DNA of 64,000 nucleotides, taken from assembly GCA_949592205.1 (NCBI GenBank), contig CATIUR010000014.1, positions 1,674,001-1,738,000 of the forward strand, given 5' to 3'. The DNA comes from Helichrysum umbraculigerum. Its lineage: Eukaryota; Streptophyta; Magnoliopsida; Asterales; Asteraceae. Under the pieces are notes generated by a model. It was not told the origin of the DNA and searched no databases. It was given only the letters and a program-made list of their open reading frames with translations. Positions 34,929 through 45,838 of the stretch are shown one piece after another (the stretch's first letter is position 1; each line of letters starts with the position of its first letter). Both the position numbers and the translations under genes were made by a program.

Positions 34929-36553
34929 GCCTTTACAGACTTAGGTCGACCGTGGTCATCAACAATAATCACGTCAGATAGGATTTTATCTTTAAACAAA
35001 TTAGAATTTTTATCTGATGTGTTATTGTTGACGACTGAAGAGTCAACATCAGACTCTTTACGTTTCCAAACTTTTGAAGATTCGGAATTGGTAATAGAAG
35101 TAATGTTGGGCTTTTGAATTGGCAAAGATTTTTGCTCAACATTACTTGGTTTCGAAACAGGCTTGGGAGAGTTTGAGTAACGCCTAGGTGGAGATTTAGA
35201 AAAAGAGTTTCTATAAACAGATGTCCTAGGCATCTCTCTCCCATATCGCTGATTTGACAGCTTTGGACTTTCACGGATTAAATGTCCTTGTTTCTTGCAG
35301 TAGAAACAAGAACGAGCCTCAACAAATGGTTGAGGCTGAGGAATTACCACAGGAGGTGGAGAAACATTTCTAGAACATGAACATTGAGTACACGTCTTAG
35401 AAAATGTTTGTCTTGGATGAGAGGTTGAAGTTGAAGGTTTATCATACGAAACATTTTCATTTACTGATTTTCTTTGCAAAATCTTTACAGGTGACTGTAA
35501 AGTTTGTTGTTTCGAGTTTAAAACCTTAGCTTTTCCCTTATTTGGTTGAATCTTAATTTCAGGTTCAACCTTTGAAATCACCTTTTCAGGTTTAACTGCA
35601 ACTTTCTTAACCTCCGGATACTCCTGATCCGTAATGTCCTCAATCTCAACAATCTCCTCAACACTAACAGGAGATTCATTCTTTAGCTCAACATTCTCCT
35701 TAACACTAACAGGAGATTCATGCACAGACTTAACAAACGTTGGCAAGGGGTACTCTGGCCGCTTGGTTTTCTCCTTTGCCGGTTTGTTATGTTTGGTCTC
35801 TTTAGCATCTTTAGCTTTTAAACCATAAAGCTTGGACCAGTCAACTGGAATCTCTTCAAAGCCTTCCTTAACAGGCAGGGGACAGTGAGTAGTAGGAGGA
35901 GGGACTGAGTTGTATCCCAATCCCTCATTCTTTTTCCCTTTAGTACCATGCTTGCTAAGAATTTCATTAAAGACAACCGTTGAGGAATTTGAACCTAAGA
36001 TTTTACTCTTATAATTCTCATACTCATTTTTTAAATCTGTAAGTTCTTTATTTAGCAGCTCAATTTCAACAAGATAGCTTTTAATAGCATCTTCTTGACT
36101 AAAAACCTTAGATTTATATTTTTGAGTATCTAACCGATGAGCCTCAAGATGTTTTTCATAAAGTTTCTCATTAGCTTTTAAAAAATTATTTGAGTCGGTT
36201 AGTTTTTCATTCTTTTTCCTCAACTCAGCGGTCTCTGTCTGATATGCCTTTAAAGATTCAGTTAACTTAATGCATGAAATACAATTTAACGGTTCATCAT
36301 GTACCTCATTCACAATGTGAGCCATCAGACACTGTCGGTAATGCTGGGAGACAGGCGTCCAATCCTGACTTGTAGGCTCAAAAGCAATCAAGGCATTATC
36401 AGCAGGCCCTTTCTTGGTAACTTCCGTTTCTTTGGCCTTTGGAGGAGTAGAAGGTGTTGTGAATCCAGATGCTGGCATTTTGGGTTTCTCGCACTCCCTG
36501 GCGAAGTGACCCAAATTTTGACAATTGTAACATCGGACCTTACTCTTGTCAAA
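34907..36553 (-). pseudogene. Element C zinc-knuckle and coiled-coil linker frame
   Basis: Continues the gag frame immediately after the TGA at 36,554-36,556. It starts with a CCHC knuckle CYNCQNLGHFAREC (CX2CX4HX4C). A long coiled coil rich in Glu/Lys/Leu follows, then a Lys/Pro-rich region, and a second degenerate knuckle CFYCKKQGHLIRES in which the final Cys is Ser. It ends at 34,907 through a frameshift before the protease. Probably the nucleocapsid end of Gag plus a linker. Confidence 0.8.
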
Positions 36554-37684
36554 TCAGAAGCCAGTCTTTCCATCACCCTCCAAGCTTTTACGCCCTGTCC
36601 TCTGCAAGAACTTTTGAATTCTTCTGGTGATCATTGCCACATTCCAAGTTAAATCCATTTGCTCCAGATCGTCTTCATCAAGCTGAGCATAGTCCTCCTT
36701 AGTCAACTCCAAAGTTAGATTCGGTTGAGTAACCAAATCCTTGTAAGAGCTTAAGAAAGCTGTGTAGATGGCAGCTTGCTCCTGAATAGCAGGTGAGACT
36801 TGAACCTGTTGTTGATTTGAAGAAGGTCCAGTCATGAAAACAGAATGAATCCCATCAGAAGAAGAAGAAGAGGTTGATGAAGCATTTGTATTTGTCACAA
36901 AGGCGACTCCAGATCCATAAGTCTTTCCAGAGTTGATCTGAACACCGTACACACTAGGATTCTGAACAGCAGAACCAGACCTAGTTTCTTTCTTCTTAAT
37001 CTCCATCGCGTGAGCTTGAAGATCCCCTATCAACGTATCCAAAGACATGTTTGCAAGTTCTTCATTTTCCTTTAAAAATTGAACTTTAACATCCCAAGAA
37101 CTCGGCAACACATCCAGTAGCTTCTTATTTACTTCAATTGAAGGAAAAGTATAACCCCCTTCAAACAACTCACCAACTAACCGTGAGTACCTAGTGAATA
37201 AAGAAGTCATGTCTTCATTAGGAAGGATGTCAAAGATATCGTACTGTTTCTTAATCAGTTCGAGCTTTGCTTCCTTGTACTTATCATTACCTCCACGACG
37301 AGTTTCAATTGCCTTCCACAGATCAAAGGCTGTTTCATGAGTTCTGAAAAGCCATAGAACATCCTTGGTTAGACACATTTTAATCATTGAAAAAGATTTT
37401 CTTTCAGTATCAAAATCTTTCTTCTCCTCGGGAGACATAGCTTTATAGGTCTTAGCAGGACGAATACCCCGGTATTCTCCTTCAGCTAATGGAGGTACAT
37501 AACGCTCACGTAATGGTCCCCATAATTCTGGACAATGAAAATCAATGTATTGCTCAACTCGGTCTCTCCAGTATACATAATCCATGTCCGCAGTAAATAG
37601 TGGAGGTTTATTACTTGAACCTATGTCATTACTTTGTTTAATCATTTCTCTCAATCCTCTAATATCCTCTTTATCAGCTGCCAT
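36554..37684 (-). pseudogene. gag: Element C Gag, split by one TGA
   Basis: 376 codons from ATG 37,684. UBN2-like Copia Gag: LFTADMDYVYWRDRVEQYI near the start, then WKAIETRRGG and KYKEAKLELIKKQYD and LFTRYSRLVGELFEGG in the capsid-like region. A Ser-rich linker follows. A single TGA (36,554-36,556) separates it from the in-frame zinc knuckle; a CGA-to-TGA transition would explain it. The long leader (37,685-38,252) is full of CGTCGCA repeats. Confidence 0.85.
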
Positions 37685-37719
37685 TGTAATTGCTTAAACG
37701 AAAAAATCAAACTTCTGAT

Positions 37720-38030
37720 CTTAGCGACGTAGGTGAGTACGTCGCACAAAGATTATGCGACGTTGATAGGTACGTCGCAAAAACAAAGGATTCAATTAAG
37801 AATCAGAATTATGCGACGTTGAGAGGTACGTCGCAGAGGACGTCGCAGAATCACGCTACGTCGCAACACGACGTCGCAATACAGCGTCGCAGAGGACTAA
37901 TTAAAGTCAAAATAGCGACGTCACGGATGACGTCGCAACGGTACGTCGCACGAACTAATTAAAGTCCAAAAACACTACGTCGCACGCGACGTCGCAGCTG
38001 GCGTCGCAGGTAACGTCGCAAAAACGCGAA
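37720..38030. repeat. CGTCGCA stem-loop array in the C leader
   Basis: More than a dozen TGCGACG / CGTCGCA heptamers in both orientations. Pairs are arranged as stem-loops, for example TGCGACG-TTGATAGGTA-CGTCGCA. The array occupies the 5' untranslated leader between primer site and gag of Element C. Confidence 0.85.
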
Positions 38031-38238
38031 AATCTGCGGCCAAAAACCCTAAAAACGAATTTTTAACCCTAACACCAAAACCACGAATTTCCAACGACAG
38101 AAACCTTCAAGAATCCCAGTAATACTGATCGAAAACCTGTAAAAACACAAAACAAACGTGATAAACACAAAAACACGCGAATATCACTTCCTTATAAATC
38201 CTAAACTCGATCCGAATCGCCAAAAACGAGCACTTTCT

Positions 38239-38250
38239 GCTTTGATACCA
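38239..38250 (-). other. Element C primer-binding site
   Basis: TGGTATCAAAGC on the minus strand, 2 bp from the 5' LTR. It resembles the initiator-Met tRNA complement TGGTATCAGAGC with one mismatch. Confidence 0.75.
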
Positions 38251-38252
38251 GT

Positions 38253-38662
38253 TGTTTGTCCCTAACCTTGGATCTAGTACGAACCGAGTCACTCAATCGT
38301 TTGCGGAATCAACGATTAAGTTATAAACTAAACACACAACCAATCAATACGCAATGAATACCAAACGAAACGTATTATATTGTATTATAATCGGTCAGAT
38401 TACAGAGATTTCGACTAATTGCGTTTAGGGTTTCGTCAACCCTAAAACAGAAAACGTAAAACGAATTTATACAAAATCTGGCACCTGCGACGTCGCACGC
38501 TACGTCGCAGACCCAAGCCCATGCGACGTTGGCTACGTCGCAGGCCCAAAACCTGACGTCGCACCTGCGACGTTGCACGCTACGTCGCAGGAGTCAGGAA
38601 ACACAAATCTAAATACAAACTATGAGCTTGACCAACTGACAGACACTAAACATGTACTAACA
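38253..38662 (-). repeat. Element C 5' LTR
   Basis: 410 bp; on the minus strand this is the upstream LTR. Nearly identical to 31,643-32,042. CGTCGCA stem-loops lie at about 38,487-38,590. Confidence 0.9.
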
Positions 38663-39114
38663 AAATATATTAGTTAAAATAAAGTAACATTTAACGATCG
38701 GGTAAACAAACGCGGAGCGCAAACACAGAGGAAGGAAAAAGGGAGACAAAACCCTTTCTCCCTCCCCACTTTTCTCATTCATCATCACCCCCTCTTTTTC
38801 TTTTTCTCTTTACTACAACCACCACCAACCAAAAACCACCACAAAAAAGCCACAAACTACCTTCAAACGACGCCGAATCACCATACTTCTTTGGAATAAA
38901 ACGACCACGAGACCACGATCTACATTTCTACTTTTTCGGATTTCAAATCCGACACTCGTAAGTTTCCGACAAATCCCGTCAATTCCTAGATTTTGTAGTT
39001 TTAGTTAATATTTCATGTTTAGTATACTTAGATTATCATGTTTTAGCGTTTTATACAACCAAAAACGTCCAAATCGACCCAAAACTCATTGATTTTTAAG
39101 CTGTTCGTTGAACA

Positions 39115-39310
39115 GGCGACTACGTCGCTTTTGGCCCAAAAATAGTACTGCGACGCAGGCCTTTGCGTCGCATAATCATCCCCACGTCGCAGATAGCGAC
39201 GCAACCCGTTCCGTCGCAATAAATTGCGAACGTCGCCTATGCGACGCAACCCATGACGTCGCAAAACTTGAATGCGACGCAGACCCTTACGTCGCACCTT
39301 GCGTCGCACA
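39115..39310. repeat. CGTCGCA stem-loop array in B LTR1
   Basis: At least four stem-loops with TGCGACG...CGTCGCA-type stems and short A/C/T-rich loops, for example TGCGACGCA-GGCCTT-TGCGTCGCA. Copies occur in LTR2 (about 43,613-43,807) and LTR3 (about 48,137-48,331). Confidence 0.85.
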
Positions 39311-39895
39311 AGTCAGAACCCTAAAAACACATTTTAAAAAGTCAAAGTTACTGTAGAAAAGTCAAATTTTACTGTAGCAGTACTGTAGCAAATGAGATAA
39401 TAACATTTTTGAACTATTGTTTCAAAACATCACCAACAAGTCGTATACATTTTCACAAACAACGAAATACAACGTAAACGTTTAACAAATACTTGGGACA
39501 TAACTTGGTTGTACAAACACTAGCATGGATGATTAGTTTAGACATCCACATACTTATTAAATCTCGTACGTTTAGGACGTTAGGAGATTCTGGACTGTAC
39601 TTGGGCTTAGGTTTGCTAGCACTCGCACAACTACTTAACTCAACAGGTGAGTTCACAGCCCCTACTTTTACTGATTTAACTGCTTTTGAACAGGGGTGGA
39701 AAACATAGTCAACTGTTTTACTTATTGCCATAACTGCTTTTACTCATATGATTGTTTAATCATACTTGTTTACTCGAACAATTAGAGTACTTTGAACTAT
39801 TAGACTATTGAACAAACTGATATTTATGAAATAACATTCTCATATTGACACACTGAACGAATGGGATAACTTATTCGACAAACTGTTTTAACTAG

Positions 39896-40402
39896 ACCGG
39901 AGAACGACCGGTAAGTTGTTTTGCAATCGACTGTAAACCTTTAAACTTAGTTGGTATACCGGAGAACGACCGGTACTTTTATGTAAACGCTGGAGAACGA
40001 CCAGCTACGTATTTTAGTGCCAGAGAACGACTGGCCAAGGGACGGGAGAACGACCCGTGCGTCTTGGATGGGAGAACGACCCATGCGTTTGTTGGACGGG
40101 AGAACGACCCGTGCGTAACTAGACCGGAGAACGACCGGTAAACTGTTTTTGTTGAACGGGAGAACGACCCGTGCGTATTTGGCCGGAGAACGACCGGTAC
40201 TGTTTGTGAAATGCTAGAGAACGACCAGCACGTGTTTTTAAACTGACATTTGGGTAACATCCCACGTATCTATTTTGGGCGAACAACCCACTAAACTAAA
40301 CTTTGGGCGAACAACCCACTAAACTAAACTTTGGGCGAACAACCCACTAAACTTGTACTTGGGACGAACAACCCACTAAACGTGTATTTGGATAACATTC
40401 CA
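39896..40402. repeat. Covarying hairpin array, B LTR1
   Basis: Eleven units of a 5-nt arm, loop AGAACGA and 5-nt complementary arm. Arm pairs include ACCGG/CCGGT, GCTGG/CCAGC, GCCAG/CTGGC, ACGGG/CCCGT and ATGGG/CCCAT. One unit has a G-T wobble (GCCGG/CCGGT) and one an A-C mismatch (GCTAG/CCAGC). They are followed by TGGG-TAACA-TCCCA, three TGGG-CGAACAA-CCCA, GGG-ACGAACAA-CCC and TGGA-TAACAT-TCCA. The antisense 93-codon frame over them is a repeat artefact. Confidence 0.9.
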
Positions 40403-40879
40403 CTAAACTTATTCTCGATTATTATGGCAATACTATTTGTGAACGTATTTGGATAACAACTGTGCTTACAAACTTGGTTCAACTTGTGTAAACTTAAAAC
40501 CTGTGAATTCACTCAACCTAGTTGTTGACTTTTACTATGTTTTTCAGGGAATTAGCTGCGCATGTAAGAATCGCCAACCCATGGAGAATTAGGCGACCCG
40601 TGAAGCTTTAGGATGCCAACTTTTTGGAAAAACATATGGATTTCTCTAGTATAACTGAAACTGTTTTGTCATATTCTAGAAATCCACTTTTGTATACATA
40701 TTACTTTTAACTTGTACGATTTGATGAATCGTAAACTTTGAAATTAACATTTTGGCATCTTAATATATTATGTTCTGTTGTAATCATAAGCTCTGATACG
40801 TATGCATGCTTTATTATTGTGACACCCCATTACTTTAACTAAATGCTTCCGCTAAACGATATTTGGGGGTGTTACAGAT

Positions 40880-40892
40880 TGGTATCAGAGCC
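40880..40892 (+). other. Element B primer-binding site 1
   Basis: TGGTATCAGAGCC, 3 bp after LTR1, complementary to the 3' end of initiator-Met tRNA. It establishes plus orientation for B. Confidence 0.88.
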
Positions 40893-41313
40893 ATTGGTTA
40901 TAGCGAACTAGGAAACTTTAGGTGACTTAGCGACCTAGAGACCTAGACTATAGCCATGGCTAGAACGTACATGCATACATACATTTGCATACATCTAAAC
41001 TATCGTTACGATACCTCGATACGCGTGAACTGGTCACCACATTCGACTCGTTCATTTTACTCAGACCTCATATGAACCTGATCGTATTAAACGGTTGATG
41101 AAAAGAAGTATGTATTTAGCATCATATAATGACGCCTGGCCAACGTGATTATATAATACTAAGTACATATGGGTGTTTCATAGTCGTAAGATACGTGATG
41201 GGGATTCGGCAATTTTTCTTGATACTCGACAAACTTGAAATATGTGAAACTTCATTCCTCACATACTTTACATTGGCATTGACTTCTGCATCTTTTCATC
41301 GCAGAACGTCATC

Positions 41314-42552
41314 ATGCCGCCTAAAAGAAATACTCGAAACAGTCGACGAAATGTTCCTCCTCCACCTCCGCCTCCAGAAACAACCGAACAAATAATCGAA
41401 CGCCGCGTGGCTGAGGCTATTGCTCAGTACGAGGCCAGCCGAAATCGTGAAAACTTAACCAACAATAGTGGAGCCACCCCAGTTAACAGCGAAACTCCAA
41501 ACAATGCCCAGCAGGGGTGTTCCTACAAAACTTTCCAGTCTTGTAAACCCAGCACCTTCACCGGGACCGAAGGGGCCATTGGCCTGGTCCACTGGATTGA
41601 GAAAATGGAATCGGTGATTGATATCAGCGACTGCGCCACCGACAAAATCGTGAAATACGCCACCTGCACTTTAGCCGATAAAGCGCTAACCTGGTGGAAC
41701 GCTCAAGTCCAGATTATGGGACGCCCAGCTGCTCATTCCATGACCTGGGTAACTCTGAAACAGATGATGATGGAGGAATTTTGTCCTCCCAACGAGATGC
41801 AGAAACTTGAAAACGAATTCTGGAACATACAGATGATCGGCGCTGACATTACCGGTTACACCACTAGATTCCAGGAGCTTGCACGACTGGTGCCCCACAT
41901 GGTAACCCCCGAGAGCAAACGCATCGAGCGTTACAACAAGGGCTTGGCCCCACAAATCCGAGGCATGGTTATGTCCTCCAAACCCGCTACTTTTAGGAGC
42001 GCAGTTGACCTGGCTCAAAGCTTGACCGACGACGCGGTCTTGATTGGAACCCTGAAAACTACCACAGGGAAAACTGAACCTACCCGTACTGATGCGGGCG
42101 ACTCTGGAAACCACAAACGCAAATGGAACAACGAGGGTAACGACCATCAGGGTCAACAAAACAGAAACCCAGGAATCACCCGAGCCTACGCTGCAATCAC
42201 CAACCCTGGACCCAAAACCTATCTTGGCAACAAACCGAAATGTGACAAGTGCGGGATGCATCATGCCGGCAATTGCGCCTTCTGCCAAGATTGCAAACAC
42301 TGGGGTCATTTGGCCCAAAACTGTAAAACAGCCCCTCTTCCTCGATCAAATGCGTGCTACGAGTGCGGTGAATCCGGACACTTTCGAAACCAATGTCCAA
42401 AACTGAACAACAACCAGAACAACACCGGGAACAACAATCAGAACAACAACCGCAACAATCAAAACGACAACAACCGCGTCGTTAACAAAGGCTACACCCC
42501 AAGCCGCGCATACATCCTCCGTGCACCGGAAACGGTTGCAGACCTTGGCTAA
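41314..42552 (+). CDS. gag: Element B Gag, copy 1
   Basis: 412 codons from ATG 41,314 (MPPKRNTRNSRRN). A Pro-rich N-terminus leads to a Gypsy Gag capsid domain (about residues 70-230) with FQSCKPSTFTGTEGAIGLVHW, KALTWWN and FQELARLVPHMV. A basic region follows, then three CCHC-like knuckles: CDKCGMHHAGNC, CQDCKHWGHLAQNC and CYECGESGHFRNQC, the last two perfect CX2CX4HX4C. An Asn-rich tail and ...APETVADLG end the protein, where related autonomous elements would run into protease. A TAA then stops the frame and no pol follows before the LTR. Intact and identical in protein sequence to copy 2. Resembles chromovirus-type Gag (Tekay/Del-like). Function: capsid and nucleocapsid for an element mobilised in trans. 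Confidence 0.9.
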   Translation: MPPKRNTRNSRRNVPPPPPPPETTEQIIERRVAEAIAQYEASRNRENLTNNSGATPVNSETPNNAQQGCSYKTFQSCKPSTFTGTEGAIGLVHWIEKMESVIDISDCATDKIVKYATCTLADKALTWWNAQVQIMGRPAAHSMTWVTLKQMMMEEFCPPNEMQKLENEFWNIQMIGADITGYTTRFQELARLVPHMVTPESKRIERYNKGLAPQIRGMVMSSKPATFRSAVDLAQSLTDDAVLIGTLKTTTGKTEPTRTDAGDSGNHKRKWNNEGNDHQGQQNRNPGITRAYAAITNPGPKTYLGNKPKCDKCGMHHAGNCAFCQDCKHWGHLAQNCKTAPLPRSNACYECGESGHFRNQCPKLNNNQNNTGNNNQNNNRNNQNDNNRVVNKGYTPSRAYILRAPETVADLG

Positions 42553-42820
42553 CACGGTATGTCTTAACAGCTGTTGCTACGATTTAACATACGTTTCTTA
42601 CGAATGTCTATTCAAACTTAACGCTTGGTAAACTTCGACCATTTTCGAACGCATAACTATTTAAACTATACCGCGAGTATACTAAACTGGTTAAAACTTT
42701 TCTGGCAACAATTGAGCGCCACGCAAATTGGTATTATTATTGACGACGTGACTTATTCAGAGAACATACGCCGCGGGCGATCCGACTTGATTTTTAAATC
42801 TCGGGACGAGATTTCTCTAA

Positions 42821-42831
42821 CATGGGGAGAA
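42821..42831 (+). other. Element B polypurine tract 1
   Basis: CATGGGGAGAA directly precedes LTR2; the same tract precedes LTR3 (47,346-47,356). Confidence 0.75.
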
Positions 42832-45401
42832 TGTAACACCCCGCAAATTTAAACGAGATTAATAACATTAATCACTTGCATTATTAGGCTAATTCCCTAC
42901 TTGAGTGAATTCACAACATATTTTAGAGGTAAGTCTAGCAAAGCCCAACTAGATAATGCGCGTAGTATTACGTATTCGTAATTAGTAGTAATTACGTACT
43001 GAACAATCTGAAAACAAACGTGACAAAAATATACGACTGTTGGTGAACAAAATTATTTAATAAAACGAAATTATTAAATAACGTCGTAAATAATAAAATA
43101 TTATGTCGATAATATTTACATATCATTTTATAACGCAAAACGTCAACTCGTATAATTAAAAATATATTAGTTAAAATAAAGTAACATTTAACGATCGGGT
43201 AAACAAACGCGGAGCGCAAACACAGAGGAAGGAAAAAGGGAGACAAAACCCTTTCTCCCTCCCCACTTTTCTCATTCATCATCACCCCCTCTTTTTCTTT
43301 TTCTCTCTACTACAACCACCGCTAACCAAAAACCACCACAAAAACGCCACAAACTACCTTCAAACGACGCCGAATCACCATACTTCTTTGGAATAAAACG
43401 ACCACGAGACCACGATCTACATTTCTACTTTTTCGGATTTCAAATCCGACACTCGTAAGTTTCCGACAAATCCCGTCAATTCCTAGATTTTATAGTTTTA
43501 GTTAATATTTCATGTTTAGTATACTTAGATTATCATGTTTTAGCGTTTTATACAACCAAAAACGTCCAAATCGACCCAAAACTCGTTGATTTTTAAGCTG
43601 TTCGTCGAACAGGCGACTACGTCGCTTTTGGCCCAAAAATAGTACTGCGACGCAGGCCTTTGCGTCGCATAATCATCCCCACGTCGCAGATAGCGACGCA
43701 ACCCGTTCCGTCGCATTAAATTGCGAACGTCGCCTATGCGACGCAACCCATGACGTCGCAAAACCTGAATGCGACGCAGACCCTTACGTCGCAACTTGCG
43801 TCGCACAAGTCAGAACCCTAAAAACACATTTTAAAAAGTCAAAGTTACTGTAGAAAAGTCAAATTTTACTGTAGCAGTACTGTAGCAAATGAGATAATAA
43901 CATTTTTGAACTATTGTTTCAAAACATCACCAACAAGTCGTATACATTTTCACAAACAACGAAATACAACGTAAACGTTTAACAAATACTTGGGACATAA
44001 CTTGGTTGTACAAACACTAGCATGGATGATTAGTTTAGACATCCACATACTTATTAAATCTCGTACGTTTAGGACGTTAGGAGATTCTGGACTGTACTTG
44101 GGCTTAGGTTTGCTAGCACTCGCACAACTACTTAACTCAACAGGTGAGTTCACAGCCCTTACTTTTACTGATTTAACTGCTTTTGAACAGGGGTGGAAAA
44201 CATAGTCAACTGTTTTACTTATTGCCATAACTGCTTTTACTCATATGATTGTTTAATCATACTTGTTTACTCGAACAATTAGAGTACTTTGAACTATTAG
44301 ACTATTGAACAAACTGATATTTATGAAATAACATTCTCATATTGACACACTGAACGAATGGGATAACTTATTCGACAAACTGTTTTAACTAGACCGGAGA
44401 ACGACCGGTAAGTTGTTTTGCAATCGACTGTAAACCTTTAAACTTAGTTGGTATACCGGAGAACGACCGGTACTTTTATGTAAACGCTGGAGAACGACCA
44501 GCTACGTATTTTAGTGCCAGAGAACGACTGGCCAAGGGACGGGAGAACGACCCGTGCGTCTTGGATGGGAGAACGACCCATGCGTTTGTTGGACGGGAGA
44601 ACGACCCGTGCGTAACTAGACCGGAGAACGACCGGTAAACTGTTTTTGTTGAACGGGAGAACGACCCGTGCGTATTTGGCCGGAGAACGACCGGTACTGT
44701 TTGTGAAATGCTAGAGAACGACCAGCACGTGTTTTTAAACTGACATTTGGGTAACATCCCACGTATCTATTTTGGGCGAACAACCCACTAAACTAAACTT
44801 TGGGCGAACAACCCACTAAACTAAACTTTGGGCGAACAACCCACTAAACTAAACTTTGGGCGAACAACCCACTAAACTTGTACTTGGGACGAACAACCCA
44901 CTAAACGTGTATTTGGATAACATTCCACTAAACTTATTCTCGACTATTATGGCAATACTATTTGTGAACGTATTTGGATAACAACTGTGCTTACAAACTT
45001 GGTTCAACTTGTGTAAACTTAAAACCTGTGAATTCACTCAACCTAGTTGTTGACTTTTACTATGTTTTTCAGGGAATTAGCTGCGCATGTAAGAATCGCC
45101 AACCCATGGAGAATTAGGCGACCCGTGAAGCTTTAGGATGCCAACTTTTTGGAAAAACATATGGATTTCTCTAGTATAACTGAAACTGTTTTGTCATATT
45201 CTAGAAATCCACTTTTGTATACATATTACTTTTAACTTGTACGATTTGATGAATCGTAAACTTTGAAATTAACATTTTGGCATCTTAATATATTATGTTC
45301 TGTTGTAATCATAAGCTCTGATACGTATGCATGCTTTATTATTGTGACACCCCATTACTTTAACTAAATGCTTCCGCTAAACGATATTTGGGGGTGTTAC
45401 A
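42832..45401 (+). repeat. Element B LTR2 (middle LTR)
   Basis: 2,570 bp, TGTAACACCCC...GGGGTGTTACA. It shares small variants with LTR3 that LTR1 lacks, including a fourth GGGCGAACAACCC unit. Hairpin array at 44,393-44,926. Confidence 0.92.
44393..44926. repeat. Covarying hairpin array, B LTR2
   Basis: Same eleven AGAACGA-loop hairpins as LTR1, followed by four TGGG-CGAACAA-CCCA units instead of three. Confidence 0.9.
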
Positions 45402-45404
45402 GAT

Positions 45405-45417
45405 TGGTATCAGAGCC
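45405..45417 (+). other. Element B primer-binding site 2
   Basis: TGGTATCAGAGCC, 3 bp after LTR2, identical to site 1. Confidence 0.88.
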
Positions 45418-45838
45418 ATTGGTTATAGCGAACTAGGAAACTTTAGGTGACTTAGCGACCTAGAGACCTAGACTATAGCCATGGCTAGAACGTACATGCA
45501 TACATACATTTGCATACATCTAAACTATCGTTACGATACCTCGATACGCGTGAACTGGTCACCACATTCGACTCGTTCATTTTACTCAGACCTCATATGA
45601 ACCTGATCGTATTAAACGGTTGATGAAAAGAAGTATGTATTTAGCATCATATAATGACGCCTGGCCAACGTGATTATATAATACTAAGTACATATGGGTG
45701 TTTCATAGTCGTAAGATACGTGATGGGGATTCGGCAATTTTTCTTGATACTCGACAAACTTGAAATATGTGAAACTTCATTCCTCACATACTTTACATTG
45801 GCATTGACTTCTGCATCTTTTCATCGCAGAACGTCATC

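Larger units (their letters stand above)
31643..38662 (-). mobile_element. Element C: Copia-type retrotransposon, minus strand, decayed
   Basis: 7,020 bp with duplication AAATA (31,638-31,642 and 38,663-38,667). LTRs are about 400 bp (TGTTTGTCCC...TACTAACA). On the minus strand the order is 5' LTR, primer site, gag, zinc knuckle/linker, protease, integrase and the beginning of RT. Integrase before RT is the Copia order. Most of RT and all of RNase H are deleted, one stop and one frameshift interrupt the polyprotein, and a hAT MITE splits the integrase-RT junction. It is inactive. Confidence 0.92.
38668..40876 (+). repeat. Element B LTR1, segment 2
   Basis: 2,209 bp resuming after the AAATA duplication and ending GGGGTGTTACA. 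With segment 1 it totals 2,542 bp, 28 bp shorter than LTR2 because it has three rather than four GGGCGAACAACCC units. Contains the CGTCGCA array (39,115-39,310) and the AGAACGA hairpin array. Confidence 0.9.

Noticed and set aside
39979..40260. 93-codon minus-strand frame, also in LTR2 and LTR3
   Set aside because: Created by the hairpin array; its three copies are copies of the LTR, not conservation of a protein.
39896..40402. CRISPR array (regular repeats in B LTR)
   Set aside because: Eukaryotic LTR context, repeats of variable spacing with paired arms, and no cas genes.
41686..42318. 210-codon frame antisense to B gag (and at 46,211-46,843)
   Set aside because: Shadow of the gag reading frame on the opposite strand, with no protein-like motif.
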